This document shows, one piece after another, positions 18,202-27,637 of a stretch of 64,000 nt of DNA. The position numbers and the translations under genes are program-made. Position 1 is the stretch's first letter. Each line of letters opens with the position of its first letter. The stretch covers positions 2,790,001 to 2,854,000 of the forward strand of contig NZ_CP082249.1 of the NCBI RefSeq assembly GCF_019879105.1, written 5' to 3'. The notes beneath the pieces were generated by a model. It was given only the letters and a program-made list of their open reading frames with translations, made no database searches and had not been told where the DNA came from. The DNA is from Natrinema sp. SYSU A 869. GTDB taxonomy: Archaea > Halobacteriota > Halobacteria > Halobacteriales > Natrialbaceae.

Positions 18202-19085
18202 CTAGCTGCGACGATCTGACGGCGGTTCGAACTCGTAGGTCTTACCGTGCTCGAGGTACTCTACACGATCCTCGAGCCCCGCTTTTTGACCGCCGCTTTG
18301 AAGTTCGACAGCGGCGACCGGAACACCTCGTAGTCGTTGTAATGGATCGGGATCGACGTCTTGGCGTCGATCAGGTCGACGGCTTCGACACCTTGTGCGG
18401 CGTCCATCGTCAGGAGTACACCCAGAATTCGCGTCCCGCCGAGGTGGAGCAGCGCGAGGTCGATCTCGGGGTAGCGCTCCGGAATCTCCTCGAGCGCGTC
18501 GTAGACGATTGTATCGCCAGAGACGTAGAGCCGCACGAGCGGTGGTTCGGCCGGACCCGAATCATCGGATCGGAACTCGAGCATGCTCCCCATCACCGGC
18601 GGCAGTCCCTTCGAGACGACCGGCGGACCGTGGCGGCCGGGCATCGCCGTGATCGTCAGCCGAACATCGCCCTTCTGGAGGTCACACTCCTCCCAGGTCT
18701 CGAGCGGATAGGTCTCATGAAACCCCTTTTCGGCGAGTTCCTCGGCCGCGTGGTGGGTCGTGATGATCGGGAGCCTTTTATCGAGTTTCTCCTCGACGAC
18801 GCGGTCGAAGTGGTCGCCGTGATAGTGGGACAAGAGGACGAAGTCGATCGACGGCAACTCCTCGATCTCGATGGCGGGATCGGTTCGCCGCCGGGAGGTG
18901 ATCCCGTAGCCGAGGTGAACGTGATCGCCGCTGTGGAGGAAATTCGGATCCGTCAGGATCGTAAAGCCGGCGTACTCGATAATCACTGTCGCGGTCCCGA
19001 CGAAGAAGATCGACCCGTGCTCAAGGTCGGCGTCGTCCGTCTCGGCCGTCGGGAACTCGAGGTCGGCGGCGCGGAACTGGCTCAT
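18202..19085 (-). CDS. MBL-fold metal-dependent hydrolase, frame break near C-terminus
   Basis: A metallo-beta-lactamase-fold hydrolase of about 294 residues, UlaG/L-ascorbate-lactonase-like. The zinc motif is LLSHYHGDHFDR, further ligands are in VSGDT and the terminal PIHYNDYEVF, and the strand VGTATVIIEYAGFTILTDP is typical. The frame breaks in the five-base T-run (A-run on the coding strand) at 18283-18287; one added base gives KKAGLEDRVEYLEHGKTYEF and a stop at 18202-18204. Start ATG 19083-19085 (MSQFRAAD). It diverges from the flavoprotein gene. Substrate unknown. Confidence 0.85.
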
Positions 19086-19234
19086 GGCGTTCCCTCCACC
19101 GCGCGCCTGTTTCAACCCATTTCGGACCTGACGAGACTGCCACTGTGTCTGATACGAGCGCGGAGACACCGGGAACGGTCCGGCCGCATATGCACGGCGC
19201 AGCCTCAACCGGCTGGCCGTCCGACGGGATTGTC

Positions 19235-20434
19235 ATGAGCGATCTACTCGAGTACGAGGTCGCCGTCGTCGGCGGCGGCCCCGCGGGGCTGACGACGGCG
19301 CTGTACACGACTCGGCTGGGCCACCGAACCGTGCTCTTCGAGAAGGAAGGCGGTCGCCACGCGATGGTGAGCCACGTCCACAACATGCCGGGCGTCTCCG
19401 AGAACGTCTCCGGACGGGAGTTGGCAGCCCACGCCGTCGCACAGCTCGAGCACTACGGTGGCGACTTCTACCCGGATGCCGTCGAGTCGGTGACGAAACT
19501 GGGCGGCGACGAGGCCGACGGCACCGCGGACGGCAATGTCGACCCTCGATTTCGACTCGAGGCGGCCCACGCCACAGTCGATGCCGACAGAGTCGTCTTC
19601 GCGACCGGCTTTCGCGATCGGAGCCCCGAGGTGCCGGAACTCGAGCGGTTCACCGGCCGCGGCCTGCACTACTGCCTGCACTGCGATGCGTACACGCTGG
19701 GCGATGGGTCGGTCTTCGTGCTTGGCCACACCGAAAGCGCTGCTCACGTCGCGATGACGATGTGTAATTTCACCGCCGACATCGACCTCCTCCTGAACGA
19801 CCGCGAACCGGAGTGGGACGACGAGATTGATACACAACTGGCCGCCCACCCAATCGATCGGATCGAGACGGCCGTCGTCTCGGCGTACGACGAGGAAAGC
19901 ATCGACACGGACGAACCCCCGTGGCTCGGCGGCCTCGCCTTCGCCGATGGGACCGAGCGGGACTATCTCGGCGGGTTCGCGATGTACGGCTCCGCGTACA
20001 ACGCTGAGTTCGCCGCAGAACTCGGCTGCGACCTAAGCGACGACGGTGCAATCAACGTCGACGAGAACCGGGAGACCAGCGTCGACGGCGTCTATGCCGT
20101 CGGCGACGTCACCCACGGCCAGAACCAGACCACGATCGCCATCGGCGACGGTGCCTACGCCGGCCTCGCGGTCCACAAGGATCTGCGTACGTTCCCCAAG
20201 TCGCTCGACGAACTCGAGGCGAGCGACGGAACGGACGACAGCGATGCGGACAGCGACGGGACGGCTGGCAACGGTGCGAACGACGATGATGTGGACGGTG
20301 GCATCGGCGAGAGCGACCTCGAGCGAGCGGTCCCCGGAAGCCCGTCCGACCTCCGGGCGCAGATGCGACGGGTCCGCGAACTGGAGACGCATCCGGGGTT
20401 GCGCGAGCCGTCGCCGGACAGGGGACGCGAGTGA
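19235..20434 (+). CDS. FAD/NAD(P)-dependent oxidoreductase, thioredoxin-reductase-like
   Basis: A 399-residue flavoprotein. FAD loop VVGGGPAGLTTALY is at residues 8-21 and the FAD-end motif GVYAVGDVTHGQNQTT near residue 285. A CLHC pair sits where thioredoxin reductases have the active CxxC, so disulfide reduction is possible. The last 80 residues are a long acidic linker and a basic helix absent from standard enzymes. ATG 19235 is chosen over the GTG at 19145, which adds 30 low-complexity residues. It diverges from the MBL gene and converges with the PPOX gene. Confidence 0.82.
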   Translation: MSDLLEYEVAVVGGGPAGLTTALYTTRLGHRTVLFEKEGGRHAMVSHVHNMPGVSENVSGRELAAHAVAQLEHYGGDFYPDAVESVTKLGGDEADGTADGNVDPRFRLEAAHATVDADRVVFATGFRDRSPEVPELERFTGRGLHYCLHCDAYTLGDGSVFVLGHTESAAHVAMTMCNFTADIDLLLNDREPEWDDEIDTQLAAHPIDRIETAVVSAYDEESIDTDEPPWLGGLAFADGTERDYLGGFAMYGSAYNAEFAAELGCDLSDDGAINVDENRETSVDGVYAVGDVTHGQNQTTIAIGDGAYAGLAVHKDLRTFPKSLDELEASDGTDDSDADSDGTAGNGANDDDVDGGIGESDLERAVPGSPSDLRAQMRRVRELETHPGLREPSPDRGRE

Positions 20435-20449
20435 GGGGCTGTCCGGCGA

Positions 20450-20857
20450 TCACTCGAGCGCATCGTCGTAGATCCGGTAGGTCGCCGAGCCGACATCGAT
20501 CCGAACCAGCGCGTTTTCCGCGTAGGCCTCGGAATCGGCGTCGTACTTCTCGTTGATCCGGCGGCGGGCAGCAGTGGTCTCGGCCTCGTCATCGACGACG
20601 GTCGCGGTCCCGAGCAGCGTCACCATCCAGCGCGTGCGCCCGGCCTCGTCCTTTTGTATCGAGAGCGCGACCCGCGGGTTCCGCCTGATGTTCGCCAGTT
20701 TCTGCCCCGTCGTCACGATCTCGACCGTCTTATCCGCGTACCGGTACCAGACCGGCGCGACGTGGGGTCGTCCCTCGACGCAGGTTCCCAGATGGGCCAT
20801 CAGCGGCTCGCTCTCGAGCAGTCGTTCCGCCATCGGTGGGACCGTCGTCACGGTCAT
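20450..20857 (-). CDS. Pyridoxamine 5'-phosphate oxidase-family flavin-binding protein
   Basis: A 135-residue split-barrel protein of the PPOX superfamily, which binds FMN or F420. The barrel strands read HLGTCVEGRPHVAPVWYRY, then VEIVTTGQKLANIRRNPRVALSI, the typical flavin-phosphate-binding region. Such small versions are usually F420- or FMN-dependent reductases rather than PdxH. Start ATG 20855-20857 (MTVTTVPP). It lies head-to-head with pdxT, 98 nt apart, but a true PdxH role is not shown. Confidence 0.82.
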   Translation of the reverse strand: MTVTTVPPMAERLLESEPLMAHLGTCVEGRPHVAPVWYRYADKTVEIVTTGQKLANIRRNPRVALSIQKDEAGRTRWMVTLLGTATVVDDEAETTAARRRINEKYDADSEAYAENALVRIDVGSATYRIYDDALE

Positions 20858-20955
20858 ATCGCCGACGGGGAGCGGCAAAAGCGGCTGCCATGGCGGTGCC
20901 GGCGTGCTGGCCGCGCGCCGCGGACTTTTTCACCGCACCGTCCATATCCGTGGCT

Positions 20956-21572
20956 ATGTCACTGACTGCCGGCGTCGTCGCGGTGCAGGGCGACGTCGAG
21001 GAACACGCGGCCGCCATCGACCGCGCCGCCGCGGCCCGCGACCACGAGGTCACAGTTCGCGAGATCCGGGACTCGGGGATCGTCCCCGACTGTGACCTGC
21101 TCGCGATGCCCGGCGGCGAATCGACGACCATCTCCCGACTGGTCCACAGCGAGGGAATCGCCCCCGAGATTCAGGACCACGTCGCCGCAGGCAAACCCCT
21201 GCTCGCGACCTGTGCTGGCCTGATCGTCGCCTCGAGCGACGCCGGCGACGACCGGGTCGACGAACTCGGACTGCTCGACGTGGGCGTCGAGCGCAACGCC
21301 TTCGGCCGGCAGAAAGACAGCTTCGAAGCGCCGCTCGAGGTCGCAGGCCTCGACGACCCGTATCCGGCGGTGTTCATTCGGGCACCCGCAATTGATTCGG
21401 TCGGCGAGGCCGACATCCTCGCGTCGTGGGACGACCGCCCCGTCGCGGTCCGCGACGGCCCCGTCGTCGGGACTTCGTTCCATCCCGAACTGACCGCCGA
21501 CAGTCGAATCCACGGTCTGGCCTTTTTGAAAACGAGGCCGCAGCAGTGCCGGCGCTCGAGGACGCACAGTAA
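20956..21572 (+). CDS. pdxT: PLP synthase glutaminase subunit PdxT, frame break at T-run
   Basis: The class I glutaminase that feeds ammonia to PdxS for pyridoxal 5'-phosphate synthesis, about 205 residues. MPGGESTTISRL is the oxyanion motif, ATCAGLIVAS holds the nucleophilic Cys, and TSFHPELT holds the His-Glu of the triad. The frame breaks in the five-T run at 21523-21527. With one T added the end reads HGLAFFENEAAAVPALEDAQ and stops TAA 21570-21572. PdxS is not in the window. Confidence 0.92.
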
Positions 21573-21648
21573 CAAAATCATCTCGAAAACGGGGCCGCCG
21601 AAGCTCCGAAACCCCGGACCTCACCGGATTGCGTCGACCCCGCACCGA

Positions 21649-21816
21649 TTACTCAGAGTCCGTCGACTCGAGCGCGCCGGGTGCGATCAGGCAGCCACAG
21701 GGCGAGGCCACCGCCTCCATCGGCCCCCTGACCGCCGTCACTAGCACTGACTCCCCACAGCGGGGACAGTCGGGAAACGACACCGAAGCGTTCGACTCCG
21801 CGTCGTCATCGGGCAT
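21649..21816 (-). CDS. Small zinc-ribbon-like protein (55 aa)
   Basis: A 55-residue protein with CPRCGES at residues 17-23 and PCGC near residue 42, a CxxC...CxC set that could bind one zinc. There is no membrane span. Small proteins of this type are common in haloarchaea and mostly unstudied. It converges with pdxT after 76 nt. ATG at 814-816 of the 21-kb block and the normal acidic composition support a real gene. Confidence 0.6.
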   Translation of the reverse strand: MPDDDAESNASVSFPDCPRCGESVLVTAVRGPMEAVASPCGCLIAPGALESTDSE

Positions 21817-21948
21817 TCGTCCTCCGGCGACCCAGGCTCGAGGGTGCGCTCGAGACAGTTGATTTCGGCGTTGTCGCTGGTCGTAACGGGTGATTCAGCT
21901 GTCGTGCGGGACGTTTATATCCCGGTAGAATGTACGCAATCATGGCTT

Positions 21949-21975
21949 CAAATCCCTCCTAGGGGATTTGGAAGT
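21949..21975. terminator. Stem-loop (8-bp), possible terminator
   Basis: CAAATCCC-TCCTAG-GGGATTTG is a strong hairpin with flanking pairs. It lies between the zinc-ribbon gene start and the end of the 87-aa gene at 22008, so it may end transcription of the latter. No T-run follows on either strand, so the role is uncertain. Confidence 0.35.
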
Positions 21976-22007
21976 CACGTCTCGGGTGTTGGTCCACCCG
22001 GGGCATT

Positions 22008-22271
22008 TCAGCGCATGCCCCCTGCGGCGGATCGGAGCGCGGCTTCCGTTCTGATTGTTGTATTGATGTCCCTTATAACTACTGTTGGAGTGGTGGAACT
22101 ATCGCTGTTATCCAGCGCGGGAGAATCCGCATCGCCCTCGAAGCGCCCGAGGAACTGCTCGAGGACCGGCGGCTCGAGATACACGTCTTTCTGATAGACA
22201 ATGGCATCGTCGGGGTCGGCATCTGGGAACGGCAGGTCGACAGGTGAGCCGTTGTAGTGACGATGGATCAT
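22008..22271 (-). CDS. Hypothetical protein (87 aa)
   Basis: An 87-residue frame starting ATG (MIHRHYNGSPVDLPFPD). The first 50 residues are Pro/Asp-rich with normal haloarchaeal composition (DAIVYQKDVYLEPPVLEQF). The last 35 are Ser/Thr-rich and less typical. No recognised domain. Supported by composition and start only; the downstream third may be beyond the true end. Confidence 0.45.
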   Translation of the reverse strand: MIHRHYNGSPVDLPFPDADPDDAIVYQKDVYLEPPVLEQFLGRFEGDADSPALDNSDSSTTPTVVIRDINTTIRTEAALRSAAGGMR

Positions 22272-22461
22272 CACACACGAGCACCCCCGAAACGAACTCG
22301 AGCGACATAATCCAGCAACGGAAACGGAACAATACGGGAGAGAACGAAGTGACGGGACGGTTTCGGGAGTGTGACCACCATCCCGGAAGCGTACGTTTAC
22401 GGTGCCGAAGCGGGTACGATCCGTATATGATCGCAGACACCGACGAGACGGGGGAGACACG

Positions 22462-22902
22462 ATGACGGGGACCGATTCGAACGAGTCTCCGGCCGACCTC
22501 CGCGAGGACGCCGCTAGACACGACGAGATAGCCGACGGCCTTGAGGACCTCCTCGCGGAACTGCGCGACGAGGAGATCAAAGACTCGCGACTCGAGGGTC
22601 TGTTCGACGAGGTTAGCTCCAGCGATCCGAACATCTGGAACATCGTGAGTGCGTTCATCGACGTCAAGGACGGCGAGGCGGTGGTCACCGACGAGTCGAA
22701 GCTGGCACAGGGGAGCTGGGCACCGGAAATCGTCGAGGGCTGTGACACGATGATCACCCTCGACATCGAGTATGGGATGATGCCCGACGAGTTCACATAC
22801 ACCGCCGGAAAGAAACTGAACCAACGAATCGAGGAGTTCCGGGAGCGGGCGGTCGAGGCGAGACGGAAAGCTGATGCACTCGAGGACGACGCGGACGACT
22901 GA
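22462..22902 (+). CDS. Hypothetical acidic protein (146 aa)
   Basis: A 146-residue, very acidic protein. A helical N-terminus (DEIADGLEDLLAEL) leads to a small mixed domain with VTDESKLAQGSW and TMITLDIEYGMMPDEFTY, and a C-terminal charged helix likely to be coiled coil. No Cys, signal or membrane span. ATG 22462 (MTGTDSN) is preferred to the basic 20-residue extension. Function unknown. Confidence 0.65.
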   Translation: MTGTDSNESPADLREDAARHDEIADGLEDLLAELRDEEIKDSRLEGLFDEVSSSDPNIWNIVSAFIDVKDGEAVVTDESKLAQGSWAPEIVEGCDTMITLDIEYGMMPDEFTYTAGKKLNQRIEEFRERAVEARRKADALEDDADD

Positions 22903-23224
22903 GAGGAATCAGCGGAGATACTCGTGAACGACCTCGGACTCACGGGACGGGGTTCTCGCCTCCATCGTCGATAAATTCGAGAATCTAATCGATCGTGACC
23001 GTCACTCAGATCACGCGAAAGAATAACATTCAACTAGTACCAACCCTCGGGTGACGGTCGCCGGCGACCGTCGACGCTCCGGACGGTCGGGGGCCCGTCT
23101 GGTTGGCGTCGCTTTTCGTGCGGAATCTGGTTGTGTACTATTACAGAAGGACTCCCATGGCTGTTGGTCAGCTCTATAATTGAGGGTGTATCGCAGTCGG
23201 ATACGTTGGGAGTTATGAGGACGC
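22903..23224. other. Intergenic region with a perfect 20-bp palindrome
   Basis: GACGGTCGCCGGCGACCGTC at 23053-23072 is a perfect inverted repeat between two convergent genes, followed by a second related GGACGGTCGG. It may act as a terminator or an operator. Nothing else is seen. Confidence 0.4.
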
Positions 23225-23671
23225 TCAGACGACCATCCGTTCTCGTTCGAATTTCTCGTCAGTCGTCCCGTTCTGATCGGTATTATCCTCGTCCTCATCT
23301 GTCCGCCACCGCCACGAGCCTACCTCAAGCGGCTCGAGCGAGACGATCACATAAGAGCGATCGGGCCAGGTCGCTTGGGCAGCGTCAGTCGCGCTCGGCC
23401 GCGGCGGCCCGCGGGGATGGGAGTGATAGAAGCCGACGATCTCCTCGCCCCGATCCTCAAGGCGCTCGAAGATCGCCAACTGCTCTTCGGGATCGATCTC
23501 GTATCGCGTTCGCGGCGTTTCGGCGACGTTCGTGGCCGGATACTGCGAGTGCACGCGGCTCTGCCCGTCGGGCTCGTACTCGCCACCGAGGACCCCACAG
23601 ATTTCGTCGGGGTTGCCGTCGCGGGCGCGCTCGAGAATCGCCTCCCGGATTGCAGTCGGCAGGATGATCAC
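23225..23671 (-). CDS. JAB/JAMM metalloprotease-like protein
   Basis: A 148-residue JAMM-domain protein, a zinc isopeptidase fold that in archaea removes SAMP ubiquitin-like proteins or acts in cofactor sulfur transfer. The motif is complete: the general-base Glu in NPDEICGVL near residue 22, then GFYHSHPRGPPRPSATD with both His ligands, the Ser and the Asp. GTG at 23669-23671 is the start; it overlaps the stop of the BtuF-like gene by 4 nt (GTGA), showing translational coupling. Substrate is not known. Confidence 0.85.
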   Translation of the reverse strand: MIILPTAIREAILERARDGNPDEICGVLGGEYEPDGQSRVHSQYPATNVAETPRTRYEIDPEEQLAIFERLEDRGEEIVGFYHSHPRGPPRPSATDAAQATWPDRSYVIVSLEPLEVGSWRWRTDEDEDNTDQNGTTDEKFERERMVV

Positions 23672-24647
23672 GGGCTCGAGTCGATTTCGGCTCGAGACTC
23701 GGAGTCGGCGGGGTCGGTCTCCGATTCGAGGCCCTCGAGTTCGTCGAACGGAACCGCGATATCCGCAGCCGGCCCGTCGAACAGGTCCGGCTGGATGATC
23801 GGTGCCAGTGCCTCGAGCGTGTCCACCAGCCGCGGACCGGGCCGGTTGAGGTAGTGGTCGCCGTCCATTGCCCAGACGCGGCCCTCTTGTACTGCAGTGA
23901 GGTCGTTCCATCCCTCACGCTCGGTGAGGTCCGTTCTGTTCTGTGCGGTCTGCTCGAGGTCGAAGCCACAGGGCGCGACGACCACGATTTCGGGATCGTA
24001 CGCGCGGATGTCGGTCCACTCACGCGGGCTCGAGCGCTCGCCGACATCGGCCAGCCCGTACTCGCCGCCGGCCCAGTCGACGAGTTCGGCGGTCCAGTGG
24101 CCCGCAACCATCACGGGGTCGGTCCAGTCGAAGATCGCCACGCGCGGCCGGTCCTCAGCTGGTATCTCGGCGGTTCGATTTCGGATCGCTTCGAGTCGTG
24201 ACTCGAGGTCCTGTCGGACCTTGCGAGCCCGCTCTTCGCGATCGACCGCGCGGCCGATCCGATCGAGGTCATCCAGCACGTCGCCGACGCTGTGGGGGTC
24301 GGTCGGAACGATTTCGGGATCTGCATCTATCCGATCGACGGCGTTCTCGATCACCGCCACGTCGACCGCACAGACGTCGCACATTCCCTGTGTGACGATC
24401 ACGTCCGGCTCGAGGTCGTCGAGCGTCTCGATATTCACGTCGTAGACGCCGTCCGCGGAGTCGGCGGTCTCGAGTACCTGCTGATCGATCTCGCTGCTCG
24501 AGCCCGAGGCATCGATTCGCGATCGGGTGACGGCGGGCGCTGACGCGGCCGTCGGCGGGTGGTCGCATTCGTGGGAGACGCCGACCGGCTCGCAACCGAG
24601 CGCGGCGACGGTCTCGGTCGCCGAGGGAGCGTCGTGACGATTCGCAT
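23668..24647 (-). CDS. Cobalamin-binding (BtuF-like) protein, frame break near start
   Basis: A periplasmic-binding-fold protein of about 326 residues, BtuF/TroA type III, but with no signal peptide. It starts ATG 24645-24647 (MRIVTTL), then breaks in the GGG (CCC coding) at 24625-24627. Adding one base gives PSATETVAALGCEPVGVSHE and joins the long frame. VTQGMCDVCAVD and FDWTDPVMVAGHW are further blocks seen in haloarchaeal cobalamin-binding proteins. The absence of a signal suggests it acts in the cytosol or is retained. It is co-translated with the JAMM gene. Confidence 0.85.
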
Positions 24648-25276
24648 AGTCGCTCGTACGGATCGGGTAACCAAAAGCGGCGGCCTCGATGATGGAAGCC
24701 GTCGAACTACTCGCCGAGAGGAGGGGTGTCGTCGTAGACGTCGGGAATCGGCGTCGTTCGCGGAAAGCGTCGGATACGATGCGTGTACTCGGGGGCGTTC
24801 CGTCGCTCGATCAAATCGGCTCCCCGATCCGGTATCGCGGTTCGATCGAAGGCGTCGTTCGGCTATCGCGCGGCGGTCGGACCGGGCCGAAACGATACAG
24901 TGTCCTAATAACACGGATCGCGGTAGGGACGAACGAGCGATCCGGCGTGAAGTTGGGCTCCATTTCCGTCGGACGTGCGACCGACTCGAGCGTTGAGCCG
25001 CGGCTCCGTGACGTTGCACTTCGGTAGATAATCTACCGGATACGCTTCGAACGGCTGGTTCGTATTCCGAGCAGGGGTTACCGATCCCCCGACGCCACAA
25101 CGTCTCCGGATCCCTCCGGAGTCCGTCTACCGCCACATCGTCGCCGTCCGCTCACGAGCCCTAGATTCATCTCACTCCGTCGCATAGCTCTCGTTGGATC
25201 GGTCCCTGCTCCGTCTGATCGACTCGACGTTGCGACAGGCCCGTTCCTCGAACCGGCCTCCCCTGCCAGTACCCGT
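24648..25276. other. Intergenic region with one weak small ORF
   Basis: Spacer between the divergent BtuF-like and ASST-like genes. A 35-codon frame on the minus strand (24707-24814, TTG start) ends in a protein-like stretch RIRRFPRTTPIPDVYDD and may be a gene fragment. No repeat or RNA gene seen. Confidence 0.4.
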
Positions 25277-26580
25277 ATGAACCAGCGAACCCGCGTCGCC
25301 GTCGTCACCGTCCTCATCGGCCTTTTGATCGCGTCACTCGGCGTCCAAGCAGTCATTATTGATCGCGAGCCGAGAGTCGTCACCGACGACGGTAGGTATC
25401 CCGGGAACACGCTCGTCGGCGTCCATTCGTACAACGACGACGGGCGGGTCGTCGAACTGACGCCCGACGGTGAGGTCGTCTGGGAGTGGTCGGTGCCGGA
25501 CTCGCGCGTGTTCGGCGTCGAACAACTCGACGAGGGGACGGTGCTGGCAGCCGTCGCCGTCAGGACGCCCGCCGAAGACTGTCCCGAGGAGTACCTCGAG
25601 TACGAGGAGACAGACCATCAGTGCGTCCACAATCGTGTCGTCGAACTCGATAAGGACTCGAAAGAGGTCGTCTGGGAGTACGACTGGTACGACGAGTTCA
25701 TCGCCGACCACGAAGTCCACGACTTTGAGCGCCTCGAGAACGGCGAGACGGCGATCGCCGACATGGGGAACGATCGCGCGTTCACCGTCGACCGCGACGG
25801 CGAGATCACCTGGGAGTGGCACGCCGAGGATCACCTGACGCCCGGCACGCCGTTTTACGAGGAGTACGGCGGTCCCGAAAAGGAGGGGAACACGACGACT
25901 GGACGCACATGAACGACATCGACCAGCTGGAGAACGGCAACTTCCAGATGAGCATCCGCAACTTCGACGTGATCATCGAGGTCGATCCGGGGACCGACGA
26001 GATCGTCGACGTCGTCGGCGAGCCCGGGAACCACGACGTGCTGGATAAACAGCACAATCCGCACCGCATCGAAGACCAGGGGACGATGGTCGTCGCCGAC
26101 AGCGAAAACGGGCGCATCGTCGAACTCGATATCGAGTCCGAAGAGCGCGTCTGGCGCTACACCGGCCCCGCGAGCGATCCCCTCCAGTGGCCCCGGGATG
26201 CCGATCGGCTGCCTAACGGCAACACGCTCATCACCGACTCCCGGAACAACCGCGTGCTCGAGGTCGATCCCGACGGCGAGATCGTCTGGCAGTTCGACGA
26301 TCTCGATGGCGAGGTGATACCGCTACCGTACGAGGCCGACCGGATCGGCATCGACGAGCGGTCCGATGTCCCACCGGGGACCGAACTGACCGCGGTCGAC
26401 GACGAGCCCGGCCCTGTCGAGTCGGCGATTCGGAAGGGGGCGGCCATGGCCCAATACGTCTTCCCAACGTGGATGCACCTTCCACAGGTGCTGCACATCG
26501 CCGGCATCGCCCTCGGGGCGCTCTGGCTCTGTGCGGAGGGGGTCATCCTCGGCTGGCGGCGGATCAGGGCCCGTCGGTGA
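25277..26580 (+). CDS. Arylsulfotransferase-like (ASST) beta-propeller membrane protein, frame break
   Basis: About 434 residues. An N-terminal membrane anchor (VLIGLLIASLGVQAV) is followed by propeller blades with repeated GEVVWEW, EVVWEYDW and GEIVWQFDD strands, and a C-terminal helix (VLHIAGIALGALWLC). ASST enzymes transfer sulfate from aryl sulfates to phenols or glycans outside the cell. The frame breaks at GGGG 25885-25888; one added G gives EKEGEHDDWTHMNDI. HDDWTHMN and DKQHNPHRI carry His residues that may be catalytic. It converges on the glycan/lipid cluster. Confidence 0.78.
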
Positions 26581-26671
26581 TTGGGTCCGGCCGCGAGGCC
26601 ATTGCGGCCGCGTTGGTCCTGGTTAACGTTCCTCGAGTGTCTCGGGTCGCCGGTCGCTGGATGCGGACCGC

Positions 26672-27637
26672 TCAGCGAGTCGCCTTGTACGTAAGAAACA
26701 CCGCCGTCCCGAGCGCCGCGGCGTACCACAGCGTTCCCACGCGGATCACAATCGTGGCGGCAGCCGCGACGGCTTCGGGGTAGCCGAACGTGAGCAGCAC
26801 GCCGACCATCGACGCCTCCGCCGCAGCGATCCCCCCGGGGAGCATCGATACCGCGCCGACGACCGAGCCGAGGCCGAAGACGAACAGGCCGATCACGACG
26901 CTGGTCTCGAGGCCGAACCCCTCGAGGACCAGCCAGAGGGCGACGCCCTCCAGGCCCCACGCCACGAGGCTGAACAGGGTTGAAACGACCAGTGGGCGCA
27001 CCCGGAACAGCCGGTAGGCGCTCTCGTAGAACCGCTCCAGTTCGGTCGCGTAATCGCCGACGACCGGGAGCGACTCGAGTCGTCCGATGACGGCTAGACT
27101 GGCCTGTCGCCACTGGAGCAGGCCGATACCGGCCGCGATAGCGCCGAAGACGACGACGATAGGGAGCGACGAGCGGCTGTAGACCAGCAACCCGAGCGCG
27201 GCCATCGCGCTGAGCGCGATGAGGTCGGTGATGCGCTCGGCGCCGACGACGGAGGTGATCTTGCTCGCGGGGATGTCGCGCTCCTTTCGGAGGAACCACG
27301 CCTTCCAGACCTCGCCGGCTTTCCCCGGCGTGACGACCATCATCAGGCCGCTGAAGAAGGTGATTGCGCTCGCCTCGAGCGGGATGTCCACCTCGAGTCG
27401 CCGGAGGTAGTAGTGCCACTTGGCGAACCGAAAGCCGTACCCGACGGTCGTCAGGCCAATGACGGCCGCGAACGTCTCCCAGTTCAGGGTGGCGAGGGCG
27501 CTCGTCACGTCGCCGACGTTCGCGTAGGCAGCGAGGCCGAGGAAGACGACGACCGAGAGGAGCGCCGTCAGCCAGACGCCGTGGTCGCGGACGACCGCCC
27601 GACCGTAGTCGACGACGGTCCCATCGTAGTCGCTCAT
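26672..27637 (-). CDS. Lysylphosphatidylglycerol synthase TM-region / flippase-like membrane protein
   Basis: A 321-residue protein with about eight membrane helices, of the UPF0104/MprF N-terminal (flippase-like) family. Family blocks are RFAKWHYYLRRL, MMVVTPGKAGEVWKAWFLR near residue 100 and SMLPGGIAAAEASM near residue 265. Members flip or handle lipid-linked molecules; archaeal AglD belongs here with a GT domain that this protein lacks. Its ATG overlaps the stop of the PHP gene (ATGA), so UbiA-PHP-this gene form one operon. A role in moving a polyprenyl-sugar is inference. Confidence 0.82.
   Translation of the reverse strand: MSDYDGTVVDYGRAVVRDHGVWLTALLSVVVFLGLAAYANVGDVTSALATLNWETFAAVIGLTTVGYGFRFAKWHYYLRRLEVDIPLEASAITFFSGLMMVVTPGKAGEVWKAWFLRKERDIPASKITSVVGAERITDLIALSAMAALGLLVYSRSSLPIVVVFGAIAAGIGLLQWRQASLAVIGRLESLPVVGDYATELERFYESAYRLFRVRPLVVSTLFSLVAWGLEGVALWLVLEGFGLETSVVIGLFVFGLGSVVGAVSMLPGGIAAAEASMVGVLLTFGYPEAVAAAATIVIRVGTLWYAAALGTAVFLTYKATR

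Noticed and set aside
17855-19238. Plus-strand open frames across 17.8-19.2 kb
   Set aside because: They run through the inverted repeat and then oppose the MBL gene; composition is not coding.
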